A stretch of 64,000 nt of DNA from Pomphorhynchus laevis (GCA_012934845.2 WNNJ02002097.1:124001-188000); one strand, 5' to 3'. Shown: positions 45,374-57,238, counted from the stretch's first letter. Made by a program: numbers and translations. Notes: a model not told the origin generated them from the sequence alone.

Positions 45374-48170
45374 CTAATCTATAGTACTGTACAAAGGTGT
45401 TTTTCTGTACGTTATTAACTTTTTTTTATTCCATCGAGATACATTACTTGCTATACGTATACATTTGATCATTAGTCTTCTCGCTATCGCCAGATCTTTA
45501 TAATGCGTTAACTTATTATTGAAATGGCTACCCAAAGTCATGAAACTCCTGACTGCCTGTGTGTCCAATAACCCATTATTCTGAAAATCAGCTCTCTTTT
45601 ATTGATTAATTGCTTAATTAATTTGACTGTGGTGTAAATGTAAGCCTTCACTTTATTGATATCTTTAGTCCATTTCTTGAAGAAGAGAGTTATGTCGTCG
45701 ACAAAGATGCAGTAATACATGTGTTTGTTTCTTAAATTATTGGTGAGATGCACAGTAGCTATGTTGAATAAAATAGGAGATATTGTTGAGCCCTGTGGCA
45801 CTCCTTTGGATATAAATCTAAATTCGTCACCTGTACCCTCAAGTGAGGCGGATCTAGATTTTAATATCCAACTAATCCTATGAACGAGACTGCTATGTAT
45901 GTTAAAACTATGTAATGCATTGCAGATACTCTCATGGCTGAGAAGTTTAATGAGTATATAATTTTGGCGAAAGAGCTACTAGTAAGGAACCTTTGCATAT
46001 AATTTATTGCCATGGTGGCGCTTTTATTTTTTCGAAACCCGATATTATTACTGGGTAAAATCTTATTATCTTCGAGAAATTTTTTAAGCTTGTTAGTTAC
46101 TGCTTTTCCATATACCATAATTAGTGAATTTGATATTGTGATTGTCCTCAAATCTTTTTCATTTCTTATTTTTGATGTCTTTGGAATTAGGATAATTTTA
46201 CTTTGCCCGATTTCTTTCCAGTTTTCAGGGTTTGTTTTTAACATTATTATAGCCAGGAGGATTTTGTTCGCTCGATTGATCAGTTTTAGAACGGCCGCCG
46301 GAGCAGCTTGTCCATTTGAAGACGTTTTAGGCGCCTTTGGCCATGCACTCAGTATTTCAAACAATGTTAGATTATCATTTTCAAATTTCCTTGTTATATT
46401 ACCTTCTGTTTCTGTGAGATAGAGCGATTGTATGTGTGGCCCTAGGTTTGATGTGCTTAGCACGGATCTTTTCCCATTCCGCTTCTAGACCTTCCCTAGA
46501 TATCCACTCCTTAGCTTTGTTACGCCAATCATGCCGACGTTCATTTTTAATACACTTTCACCAAGGTTTCGAATATCTACATAATTTTTTTAATTCCTTT
46601 ACTTTGTTTCAAAGTTTTAATGTGATATAAATACGATGCTCTTTCTACACTTTTTGCATTCCCTTCTGCTTTAGCTGTCCATATTTTCCTTTTAAGAGTT
46701 TGGAGTTTATAAGGTAATTTTTTTGATGTTAGGCATTGATTTGAAAAAGGGAGCACTTAGTCTAGATGTGGTATCTGAGCATTCTCTTATAAGGTGTTGA
46801 TCTGGTACACAATCTGATATCTCCATTAATTTCTTCTTCAATGCACATCCTTGGAGCATATCATTGCATTTGAGAGATGTTTCTTTTTAATTTCCTCTAA
46901 TACAATCTTAATGCCTATTGAAGCAATCAACTTGGAAGTTGCTGCTCTCCAAGACCGAAAAGTGGTCTTCCTTATGGATGACCACCATTCTTTTGTGAAA
47001 GTCTTGTAGCACAGCAGCTTTCTTGCATCACGCTTCAACGACTCTTCATCCATTTGATTTTAGAGTCGGTACATGAGAAACCTCCTCCGATCGGACGGAT
47101 TAAGATCAGCTCTTAATCCCCAGAAGAGTTTCTGTATGTGCAAGGCCTTAGGATTGTATTTTGGCAATGGTGGTCGTTTTGTCCGCAGGTGTTTATTTGC
47201 TGAATTATATAATTCAACATTAAAATTGTATAAAAAATTATTATTTTTTAAAAATACAATTGATTATTTATAAAATTTGAACTAAAATCATTAAAACTAT
47301 TTATTTTAACATTCACGCTCAATTCATTAAAAAATTTTCATGTACTCACACACATTTTCACATCCATTCATTATATAATTTAAAATTTCATTAATATCTT
47401 TGAGCTTTTTTTGTACTTTTTTTTATTTTAATTATAGTTTTTGTAATTACTTATTAATATTCTGCTTATATCTGTTTTCAAACTTTGTATTTCATTTTCT
47501 TTTAATAATAATTTTGTTTTTAGATTTTTATTTTCCGCGGTCAGTATCGCCACCTTTTTTTCCACTTCGTTTAGTTAGTCGATCAACATTCTCAAATCGG
47601 AGACATGTTGATCAACCAACTGTTTTTTGCGGCTTGTAAAAAGGTTTGTGCTCCTTCACACGCTTATTCTCACCATTCACCCACTTTAAATATTCTTTAA
47701 AATGCGTGCAAGTGTGAGAATAAGCCCTATGTGAATGTGTACAGTTAGCACACTTAGATCTTTCGGACCTTTTTTTACAATTTTGTGATTCATTCTCGTC
47801 TCCACAGTGCACACAGCGAAGACCACTTTCCAAGCACATATTTGAAAAGTGGCCCAATCGCTGACAGCGATAGCACCGCGGATACTGGAATTTCAGATCA
47901 TCCTCATCGAAAATAACCAATTTGATTAGATGACTCAAAATTCCAGGTCGAGAATCGCGCAGCTTTTGTAAATCACTTACAGCTCCTTTCACAGAAAAGA
48001 GCTGTAAGCTTGGTTATAGGAGTTACATTTTTATTACAGTTATTTTATACTTATCTGTCAAATCCGTGACATCCTCTTCCTCTGCGAACGACGGGACATC
48101 CCTAAGGATTCCCATAGCACGCAGAGAAGTGTCAGTGACTTTGATTCCTTTTATTTGTTGTAGCTTTATC
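45374..48170 (-). mobile_element. LINE F, Jockey/I-type remnant: zinc-knuckle ORF1 and RT
   Basis: ORF1 end at 47,992-47,612 has three zinc knuckles (CYRCQRLGHFSNMC, CVHCGDENESQNC, CANCTHSHRAYSHTC) followed by FKEYLKWVNGENKR, as in Jockey/I ORF1 proteins. Its beginning is readable in broken frames to about 48,170. Further on, 47,053-46,838 is the pre-RT connector, 46,463-45,861 holds fingers motifs (IILIPKTSKIRNEKDLRTIT, NNIGFRKNKSATMAINYMQR), and 45,801-45,538 has MPQGSTISPILFNIA and CIFVDDITLFFKK. The endonuclease expected between ORF1 and the connector is missing; 47,060-47,610 is AT-rich filler. Old and broken. Confidence 0.7.
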
Positions 48171-48199
48171 CGGAATGTTTTTTTATATTCACATTTTTG

Positions 48200-48900
48200 A
48201 ATGTTATTCTGGCAAAACCATCTTTCAAAATGTACATTGTAAAGATACTTTCTCGAGAGATGATATATTTAACGGTACCTCTAATATTCTTTTGAAAGGT
48301 GGTTTTTCCTTCATCATTATTCTAAGTTATTTTCAGCGCAAAAGTGCCCTGCCTTATTGGCAGGATCATATTTTTGCGCTGGAAATTCCTTCTCTACCTT
48401 TTTTATAAGTGTATTAATCGATATAGGTTATTTGCGTTTTTAATGTCTTGTATTTCATAAAACATGCGATTTTTATGCTATATATAAGTGAAAATACAGA
48501 AAAGAAAGAAATAAAAATAAAAAAAATAAAAAAGTTAGATACGCACAAAAAATAGATAAATATACCCCAAAAATTTATGCAAGTAGAAACTATAAGCAAA
48601 AAGAAAAAAAAAACAAACTTCCCCGATCGTCTGATGCCGACCAATTAGGCTATTAGGCTTTGTCAAGATAGAATCAACTCTTGATAGGAAATTAGCCTAA
48701 ATAGATTTCTTTGAGGTGGATGATACTGCTTGCAAATAATACACTTGAACACGAAATTGTCCAAATGGAACTGTTATAATCAAAACCTTCGTGCTACTGA
48801 AGAAAAACATGACGCTTTTATATGTCGGCATAGCTTGACGATCAAATAGTAAGCAGTAACAATATAGTGAAAAACTAGCATGTTATTATCATTGTTCATA
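48200..48900. other. AT-rich gap before LINE E3
   Basis: No gene seen. TTTCAGCGCAAAAGTGCCCTG and its near inverse complement TTTTTGCGCTGGAAA lie at about 48,330-48,390. AT-rich runs follow. At 48,883-48,912 is the likely left copy of the LINE E3 target duplication. Confidence 0.4.
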
Positions 48901-48923
48901 ACAATGATACTACGCGCTCAACA

Positions 48924-50222
48924 TTGTTCAAAATGTATGCTGAATATTTTAAAAGCGTGTCGGAGCTTTCAAACAATTCCACTAAAACGATGCAAAATTC
49001 CTCCAATTTCGAAGGGAATTCAACATTTTCAGGTACAGTTTCATCTTTTAACAAGCAAAACAAAGTAAGTAACGTTTGTGATTCTCAAAATGAAGAGGGG
49101 TTACTCCCTCCAGTACCTAAATTAGTAAATCTCGCGATAATCACGGCAATCAAACCGATAGAAAAGCATTGCCTTTTCAAGACATTTCTTCGGGAATTTG
49201 CAATGAAACGTAACAATCGCATTATATTTAACTCGGTTAAAGTACTGGATAACTCTCTAAGAGTATCTTTCACGAGCCACGACATTTTAAAAGAATTTAA
49301 CGAGTACTTTGGGGCTCATATGAAGGATATTGGGACAATTACTTTGAAGCCAATCTTGGCAACTATTAAAATTTCTAACTTCCCTCCTCAGATGGAGGAG
49401 AAAGATCTTAACTTGATTCAGGAAAGATATGATTTAACGAATTTAAGACAACTAAAGGGAAGGGATGGTGCGGACCTTCCTATCGCTTTCTGCTCCGCTG
49501 AATTGAACAAAGCACAGGTCCTGGCAAATAGTAGAAGTAACCCGTTCCTAGGGTACAACCTTTCCTTCCAGCTGGTTGAACAGAACAACCTCACTTACCC
49601 TCATTGCGGGGGTTGTCACAAGTGGTGTCACTGGAAATCTACCTGTTCTGCCACACCTCACTGTGGGGTTTGTGGTAATGAGTCCTGTCATCATTTGCTA
49701 TTGGGGGAAAAATGTGCTGCTCCCCCAGTCTGCTCGAATTGCAAGGGAGCACACCCCGCCTGGTCAAGAAGGTGCCAGGTGTTTAAAGATTACAAAAAGA
49801 GTTTTGTCACTCCCTATCAACCGAAATCCTCCTTCGTGGATGCAGCAAAAGGTCCTGTCATCGTGGATGGTAGAATGTCTGATGCTGATCTGATGAGGAT
49901 TATAAACAAGAATAAAACCGAAACTATTGCCTCCATGGAGCTTATGATCAAACAGTTAGTTTCATCTCTCTTGGGTGCGGCCCCAGAACCGGTGGCCTCA
50001 GTATTGCAGTCCAGCAAAAAACGCGGCGCCTCCGCTCCGAAAGTCCCACCACTGAAGGTCGGGCGACTGCTGAAGGAAAAGAATACAACGAGGGGAAATG
50101 AAGATATTGCCCAGGGGGCTCCGGCCTCGGATGGGGCTAGTGGCAAGGGGGTGACCCTCTTGCACCTAGTTCTGTCTAGGTTGGCTGCTCCCGTCCAACT
50201 GATCTGCCACAATGGTGAGTAA
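48924..50222 (+). CDS. LINE E3 ORF1 protein (gag-like, zinc knuckles), open
   Basis: 432 residues with no break. The N-terminal third is polar. The middle has an RRM-like fold pattern (NNRIIFNSVKVLDNSLRVSF, ILATIKISNFPPQMEEKDLN). Three cysteine clusters follow at about residues 228-295 (CGGCHKWCHWKSTC, CGVCGNESCHH, CSNCKGAHPAWSRRCQVFKDY), the usual Jockey/I ORF1 knuckles. The C terminus is basic. The protein would bind element RNA. The same region is fragmentary in E1 and E2. The first ATG is used here because the related E2 sequence also begins near this point; a slightly later start cannot be excluded. Confidence 0.8.
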   Translation: MFKMYAEYFKSVSELSNNSTKTMQNSSNFEGNSTFSGTVSSFNKQNKVSNVCDSQNEEGLLPPVPKLVNLAIITAIKPIEKHCLFKTFLREFAMKRNNRIIFNSVKVLDNSLRVSFTSHDILKEFNEYFGAHMKDIGTITLKPILATIKISNFPPQMEEKDLNLIQERYDLTNLRQLKGRDGADLPIAFCSAELNKAQVLANSRSNPFLGYNLSFQLVEQNNLTYPHCGGCHKWCHWKSTCSATPHCGVCGNESCHHLLLGEKCAAPPVCSNCKGAHPAWSRRCQVFKDYKKSFVTPYQPKSSFVDAAKGPVIVDGRMSDADLMRIINKNKTETIASMELMIKQLVSSLLGAAPEPVASVLQSSKKRGASAPKVPPLKVGRLLKEKNTTRGNEDIAQGAPASDGASGKGVTLLHLVLSRLAAPVQLICHNGE

Positions 50223-52342
50223 ACCCGAGCCTTTTTCACTGAATATTCTTTAGTGGAATTCGGGAGGTGCTTCTGCCCTTAGACTTTTATCTGGAAGAGA
50301 CGCAGATGTTATAGTCCTTCAGGAGACGCGGTCTATTCGTCTCCCCCAGGACATTACTCGATTTATCCCAAAGCAAATTTGTTCACACTATACTCCGTAC
50401 ATAACCCCATCTCACTCCTCTTCATCTCAAGGACTCTTGACCTTAGTTAAGTGCTCCCTAAGATCTTCCCTCCTGCTAAATTACTCTTGTTCAGCCCTGT
50501 CCTCTTTGGTAGTTTCACTCATTAAGAACGGTAAACGCCTCAGTCTAGCCAATGTCTACATCCGTCCAGGGGAGGTCCACAAGAACCGTGCTCTCCTGGA
50601 TGGTATAATTGATGGCGGCTACGACATGGTACTAGGTGACTTTAACGACAGAACTGGTCGTTGGATTAATGCAGCACTCCGCAGAGCCAGGAACGGTTAT
50701 CTTATTCATAAACCACCCTCACCCACCTTTCATTGCATATCAACGAATTCACTCCTCGACTTATTACTGATCCATGAGAAGTGGTTGCTAAAACCTTTCT
50801 GTACGGAGCAGTCGCGACAACATCTGTCCACCTCCCATGATCTAATTCGTTGGCGGTTAGAAGAGGATACACTGCTTCGTAGAAGATTCCACTTTGACCC
50901 GATTAGAGTGGCTTTCTTCCAGGCAGCTATCCAACGCTTCCCCCGAATTGGTAATGAGAGTTTATCCAAATTTAATTCCTACCTCTTTTCGCAAGCTACC
51001 GCGATTTTATCGACTACCTATAAAGGTCGCTTATACAATTCCACTCCGACAAAACTCAAGGTCCTAGCTAAATTGTTGAACCTTCCTAATCTCTCTGCTT
51101 CCGCCAGACAAACCCTCTCGAAGGAATACTGGAGCACTAGATATAGGTTCCAGCTGAGTAGGGATAGGACGAATATTGCTCGTTTGAACCCTTTCCAGTC
51201 TTCCTTTTGGAAGATATTCAAGAAGGAGAAGTTTGTTTGTTGGAAGGATAGGACCTTTGGCTGGATCGGTAGTATAGGCCGTGATAAAGTTTTAGCGGAG
51301 TCACTATCCTTACACAATTATGGAGCCACGCAATCACCGCAACCAATCCCGCCCTGGGGAGACTTCAGGAGTAGAGACTTATCTGTCACAGATATTCTCA
51401 ACGCCTGAGGGCCACTTCTGGGCACTTCCAAATCCGTCGCTCCACTATCTTCTCGTGTCTGTCAGCTATTGACAGCCGATCAAAGAAGGGAGGTGGCCGT
51501 CACAATGCTATTAGCCACCCCATCCGATGTGGCCGGCATCAACATTAGCAAGAGAATTTTTTTTCCGAAAAAGTATCCCACCTGGATTCCATGGGTTTGT
51601 CAAAGGTCGCTCGGTTCATTCAGCAGTTGGTGAAGTGCATCGGTTTTGTCAGGAGAACAGTCATCAACTAGCTGTGGCTGTTTTCCTTGATTTTTCCGCT
51701 GCATTTGATCGCATCTCCATTCCATTTGTTATCTCTTCTCTCAGGTCCCTCGGGTTGCCTGCGAGAATCGTTAACAGGGTGGAGATACTGCTGTACACCA
51801 AGCAATTTTATTATGAGGACGACCCTGATGCGCGTCAGTTCTACCCTATTACGGGTGTGCTTCAAGGTTCACCACTTTCTCCAATCTTATATCTTGCTGC
51901 CTCAATTATTCTATTTAAAATATTTAAACGTGAACAACGTCTAGTGGTGTACACTGATGACACCACAGCCCTGTTCTCTGAACGCAGGTGTAAAGACGTA
52001 GTCTCTGACATCAGCCGTTTCTTTTCAAGATTAAAAGACCAGCTACCCCAATCCAATCTTATTTTAAACTCCGCAAAATCGCAGGTGGTAGTTTTTCATG
52101 GCTCCCCTGCGACGAAGCAAAAACTTAAGAGACTAACACTCTCGGCGCTTTCCTCCATATTTGCCTCTGAACCACTCCCTTCCTTCACAAGTCGAGTAAA
52201 ATACCTGGGGTTCACCGTTTCGGTGAACTGGTCGGCGAAAGCCGACCTGGATAGACTCAAACGTATCCTGAAGAGAGCTAGGTGGGCTCTGAAACGGGCT
52301 CAGCATCTGTCGTTGAATGGGAAAACCCAGGTACGCCTTTAG
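50212..52342 (+). pseudogene. LINE E3 ORF2: endonuclease and RT, broken
   Basis: The ATG at 50212 overlaps the ORF1 stop in ATGGTGAGTAA, +1 frame. TAG at 50251-50253 replaces the Q found at this position in E2. Then endonuclease and connector run open to TGA at 51408 (WNSGGASALRLLSGRDADV, VLGDFNDRTGRW, KEYWSTRYRFQLSRDR, CWKDRTFGWIGSIG). After a T-run near 51,555 about 115 bp present in E1 and E2 (RPISIQNSLVSIYEKALARR, RT motifs 1-2) are missing. RT resumes in frame 2 at 51,527-52,342 (GFHGFVKGRSVHSAVGEVHR, FLDFSAAFDRISIPFVISSL, GVLQGSPLSPILYLAASI, YTDDTTALFS). The T in YTDD and L in GVLQGS are odd for the family. Confidence 0.82.
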
Positions 52343-52665
52343 GGTACCTGGGCTATCTCGGGATTAGTCTTCTTCTCAAGAGGACGTCCCCCAGAACAAA
52401 GGCTAAGGTTTCTTAAGCTCCTCGTCTCTCGTTTACCCAGTATCGTCCGCACCGATTGGATTCTTCGGGGGTGAGAGACCCCGGGTGGTTCAATCGGAAA
52501 GCGGCGTGTTGGATTGGTTGGGGGCTCAGATCCCCATGGATTTGAGGCCAGAACAATGGTGAAGACTAGACAATGATTATGAAGATCTGCTTCGAAACTA
52601 TTTGTCTTGGACTTTCTGTTGTTAATATTTACTTATTTATCCTTTTTTGTGAGTAAGAAAATCTA

Positions 52666-54212
52666 TTATTATTAACATTGTTCATCACAATGATATTAAG
52701 CACTTATGATTGTTCATCACAATAATGATTCCTTATCACTCCCTATTTGACATTACCAACCTCGCATTTGCTCGTGATTGAAAACTTAGTCGTGAACGTA
52801 ACGGTGAATCTTCCTAGCAATCGAACAGATTGATTGAAATTTTCGTGTCATTCGGTCAAAATTCGATTGAAGGCATTTTCCCTCATCGTATTATACTCTG
52901 ACTACATTTTCATTCCATCTTGACACCTAAACATCCGTTGCGTCGCGAATCGACTCAGTAATTGACATCTTATTCCAACCGTATTAGGACATGTTTTGGC
53001 TCACTGAATCTTGACATCTTGATAGTAGAGACATCTTGATTTAAAGTTTACGTTCTTTCGATTATTCTGTCATCGCTAAGTCCCGTACTCATTTATCTGC
53101 TAGTATCTCATACAGTAATCATAATGGCATCATCGCCCTATCTAGTCTTTATCTGCATCTTAATCATTTAACTGCTCATATTGTCCCACAAACCTTCGAA
53201 CTTGTTCCTTTCAATCTTTTGGTATGCTTATCATCGTTGAATATGTATCGTATGTATCGTCCTGGCTTTATCACCGCAAATACGACAATGTTCTTGTTAT
53301 TTCCTCTTCTTATTCTACACTCTTCTTTCTCTGCGCATTCTATTGTTCGTTGACAGTTGACACGTCTCGATCTTCCTCTTTTTCTTTCTCTAATAATTGT
53401 CTATTATCTGGTGCCTTGTATTTCACTCTCCAACGTCTGGACTATCTGTCTATTATCTATGATTCTGAACTCCTATACTCGTCAATATTCTTATCTGTCA
53501 ACTCTTTACTCTCGTCGAACGTATTATGCACCATGTTTTAACTCTAACTGTATGCGTTTGAAGTGTCTTCTACTGTATTCGTCTAAAACATACATTCGTT
53601 TCCTCGAGCGTTTTCACACATATCTCTATTAATATTCACAGCAATTATTTAGCTCTTCGTAGATATCACCGTTCCCTCCTTCGTGGTTAGTCTTTGCTCT
53701 TTTGGAAGAGCAAACTATATCCCTCTAATTCGAGATATAAAGGGTTTACTTTCAACATTATACTGCCGCGTTCTAACTCTGCTAGCACTTTCGATCTACA
53801 TAAATTTTCTGTTTATCTTTAATCAAAATTCGATTTAACTATTATAGGCATTCATTTTTATCCTATCTCGTCTTTGCTCTATCTTCGCTGCCTTAACTGT
53901 TATATTCTTTCTATACTTGTCGACAATATTTATCGTGTGCTTTTAGCTTTACTTAGCAAAACATATGCGGATCATATTCCTACCATATACTAAAATCTTT
54001 GGCCATTAAACTTGTTTATTTGCTTATTTCCTAACCTCAATGTTTAACTCCTGTATTTGTAGTGGCTCTTTCCCTCCTACTTGGAAACTTGCCATAATTC
54101 GACTAGTGCTCAAGAAGCAGAGCCTTGATCATGTTCTAACTTTCTCATATGGCATGTCTTTAACCTTCTAACTGTCTTTAAAGTTCTTGAACGTATTGTG
54201 TTGAACCAGGTT

Positions 54213-54215
<3 letters not shown>
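52666..54215 (+). mobile_element. LINE B3 (degenerate), 5' part: ORF1 end, endonuclease, start of RT
   Basis: From about 52,780 the plus strand follows LINE B coding order in broken frames: ORF1 end (SLAIEQID-type), endonuclease (SVIDILFQPY, WLTES, SNHNGIIALSSL, FELVPFNLLV, MYRPGF), and RT motif region (LLTVFKVLERIVLNQVN at 54,150-54,212). There are many frameshifts and stops. Reading stops at (TA)n and resumes at 57,312. The copy is far more diverged than B1 and B2, so LINE B-type elements were active over a long time. Confidence 0.72.

Positions 54216-54274
<59 letters not shown>
54216..54274. repeat. (TA)n array at 3' side of Penelope element 1
   Basis: About 29 TA units directly after LINE B3 codons for NQVN. 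Confidence 0.95.
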
Positions 54275-54277
<3 letters not shown>

Positions 54278-54325
54278 GTTACGCATTGAAGAAAAAACCA
54301 GAGACAGCTGCAGAGTATTATTTTG

Positions 54326-54360
54326 AAACGTTTCGCTCTATTCGAGAGCTTCTTCAGTCA
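54326..54360 (-). ncRNA. Hammerhead-like motif at Penelope element 1 3' end
   Basis: Minus strand: CTGAAGA (54358-54352), one A, stem II GCTC-TCGAATA-GAGC, GAAAC (54335-54331), then GTTTC, giving the palindrome GAAACGTTTC. It fits CUGANGA...GAAA with one inserted base. Hammerheads in terminal repeats are known for Penelope-like elements. There is no clear stem I, so activity is doubtful. Confidence 0.5.
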
Positions 54361-54425
54361 ATCTAGAATACACAAACATATGAATAAAATATAATAAAAG
54401 AAATACAGCAACACATGAGGTAGTC

Positions 54426-56101
54426 TCATGTTATGTCCGTCCAGATAAACGGTGTTTCTTCATTGCAGCCATAAGGGCGTTCCGTGTGCATTTTACCGAT
54501 TAAGCGCTGTTCCATGATGATGATGCGTTTTGCATTGCATGTCACTCCGCCGCAGTATATGGTGTATTCGAAACACTCTGTGGTGCCATGTGTTAACGTG
54601 TGGCATATTACTCCATCAGCCATGTTCCCGAACTTCAGCTGTGACCGACGAAGATTGAGTCTACGTGCGAGAGACCTCGAGGTTTGCCCCACATATTGCG
54701 CGTTGCATTGTTGGCAAGATCCTACATATATCACCCCATCTGTCTTGCAGGTATTATCCCCTTTCACCATAACCTTCTCTCCTGTTTGGCTTGAGACAAC
54801 TGCGTTCGTATCCTTTATGAAGGGGCATGTTTTGCAGCGACCATCACCGCATTGGCGACATCCTTTCACTATTTTCCCATGTATGGCTCGAATTGATGAC
54901 CTCACCAAGAGTGATGACAATTTGTTAGGCGCACGAAAGACTATAAGTGGCTTAATCGTATCCGGCGATATCTCGCTTAGCAATGTATTTATTTCTTTCT
55001 TCAGCGTAGCTAAGCGAGGATGGTACTCCGTCACTAATTGAGGTTTTATTGTCTTATCTCTCGCATGTGTGTTAAGTGCATTTGATCTAGGTATCCTTCT
55101 CACCGCCTCTATCTGTCGTCTAATCACGTCACGGCGATACCCTCTCTTCTCAAATTTCGCTATTAGCTCTTTTATAATTCTTTCAAAGTCTGTTAGCCAT
55201 GTACAAGCGCGCTTTATTTTAAGTGCCTCGTTGTATATGATGTGACGTTGAGGGATTGTGGATGACAGCTGTTTACGTGTAGATACATCGGCAATGCTTC
55301 GGGTTTCCGATAAAACTTCGTACCGAACGATTTACCTTTTCGAAACACCGTCAGATCAAGAAAGTTGACTGCTACACCATGTTGAAAAGTGAGCTGTAGA
55401 GGGGCTACTTTGTTAAACGCTGCCTGGAAGTTTATAAGTGTCTTGTCGTCTCAGGGCCACACAAAGAAGATGTCGTCAATGTATCTTACAAAACACAAGT
55501 ACTTCACTGTCTGCAAATCATAGCTTTTCTAACATACCCATGTATATGATCGCAAGAGTCGGAGCAAATGGTGTTATTATGGCTGTTCCTTCCTTTTGTA
55601 AATTGAAGCCATTTGGAAACGTCAGGAAATTATTCTCCAATATTATATTAGATGATTTTATTATAAAATCTTTCTTGGCTTGGGAATAAGATAACATCTC
55701 AAGTATTTGTGTTATGGCTTCCAGTGACCTAGAGTGGGAATATTAGTGTACACACTTGTTACATCAGCTGTAACCGAAATTGCATTCTCTGGCCAAGTCT
55801 TACCTTCTCTTTCAACTCTCTGGATGAACTCAATTGAAGAATTGAGATGTGCTGGTACGAACTTCAGTAGCGGCTTTAGAAGTGAATGCACATGTCGTGA
55901 TAGCAGCTCTGTCGGTGTTCCCAAACATGACACTATCGGCCTACCTACGTATGGGCGTTTTGCCTTGTGAACTTTTGGTAACATATAAAATGTACCAAAA
56001 CGTGGATGTTTGTAGAATAAACGTTCTGCGTCTGTGGCCGAGATAGCTCTTTTTGACACAAACTCATCTAACAATGATTTTACTGCCTCATTGCTTACCA
56101 C
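54426..56101 (-). pseudogene. Penelope element 1 RT and GIY-YIG endonuclease
   Basis: RT parts in order: FYMLPKVHKAKRPYVGRPIV, SVTADVTSVYTNIP (motif A, 55,790-55,750), GTAIITPFAPTLAIIYMGML (motif B, near 55,570), RYIDDIFFVW (motif C, near 55,470) and VNFLDLTVF. These mark a Penelope-like RT, which is closer to telomerase than to LINE RTs. The last 233 codons (55127-54426) contain a linker, a cysteine cluster CRQCGDGRCKTCPF and the GIY-YIG nuclease (GVIYVGSCQQCNAQYVGQTS, RRLNLRR, MEQRLIGKM). At least two frameshifts divide RT from nuclease. Confidence 0.85.
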
Positions 56102-57237
56102 TAGGGCGGTTTCACTAACTTGCTCGTAGACTGAAGTCTTTAGTTGGCGCTATGCCTCTCTGCAATATTCTCCTTTGCACCACACAACTGGCTGCGGTCC
56201 CTTATCAGCTCTTCTTCGTCCTTGTTCCAAATGTTTTAATCGCTTTGATCATGGAAGCTGGAACATTTGATACTGGCCTGGCCGGAGAGACGGTAATAAA
56301 CTTGGCAAAAATTAGTCGGCCAAACTAATTCGCCTTCATTATGTCCTGCTTCTGGCCTCCATTAAATTGACTCTTAGACAATGCCTTCACTTGTGTGGCG
56401 ACCGAATATCTATCTACGATCCTGGGGGTAAGAGCAAAATTCAGGCCCATCCCTAAAACTTCTTTTTAAGCCGTTGATACTTCAATATGTGAAGATTTCT
56501 CTACCTCGAATGATACATTTCCCTTCGACCTAGCGACATTGTATCTGTTAACATCGTTATTGTACAACACTGCGTCATGTCGTTGACGATGAAAGCGCCT
56601 AGTTGGCTTGTATCCGATATCTCTAAATCCGTCTACCGTTATTCGAGCATTCAATCTACGAAGCTTCCTTATCTTAGTTCTCACCAGTGTATCATAATAC
56701 GTTTCATCGATTTTCTGGTCTGAACGATTAAATGTGGTTCCGTAGAATTTGAGAAGGATCTTGACGAGGTGTCGGCTGCAATCATTCAACGTTCGATTCC
56801 ATTCATTTTTAATTCTTTGGATTCAACTGGTGAGTGATGCGCAAGATTCACGGATAGCTGCTTCTTGATTTCAGCGACTTTGGTATAATTCTTTGATTCT
56901 GGCAAAATTGAAGAAACTGCATATGTGTTCGTATTCTAGACTTTCGTATTCTAGACTTTCAAACTTTCGGATTTTTTCGGATACAGTCAAGCATCCGAAA
57001 GTTTGATCCTCTGGTTGTTAATGGTGATCTGCATTGCAAATTGTAGGATTTAAGAGCTAACGCCACCAATAATTTAAGCTAGATGTCGGAAATGCATTTT
57101 CACAATGTCACAGAGGCAGCTGAAACGGCGTGTGATAGTTCATCCTACTGACGATGGCTCCCGGCTATCACATTGCCATCTAGGCATGACGAGAGTTTGC
57201 AGGCTGAAGAATATGCTCGATTCGAACACTTACTTAA

Positions 57238-57238
<1 letters not shown>

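Larger units (their letters stand above)
48913..52665 (+). mobile_element. LINE E copy 3, full length, best preserved
   Basis: It is the only LINE E here on the plus strand and the only one with an open ORF1. ORF1 (48,924-50,222) overlaps ORF2 (from 50,212). The 3' region (52,340-52,580) carries the family blocks seen at 12.5, 24.3, 28.1 and 33.1 kb. Flanks share a candidate long target duplication, TTATTATCATTGTTCATAAC at 48,884 and TTATTAACATTGTTCATCAC at 52,668, with a few mismatches. The partner sequence is itself palindromic, so this is not certain. Confidence 0.82.

Noticed and set aside
46012-46630. Plus-strand ORFs of 136 and 64 residues
   Set aside because: Antisense of LINE F RT, which has clear motifs on the minus strand.
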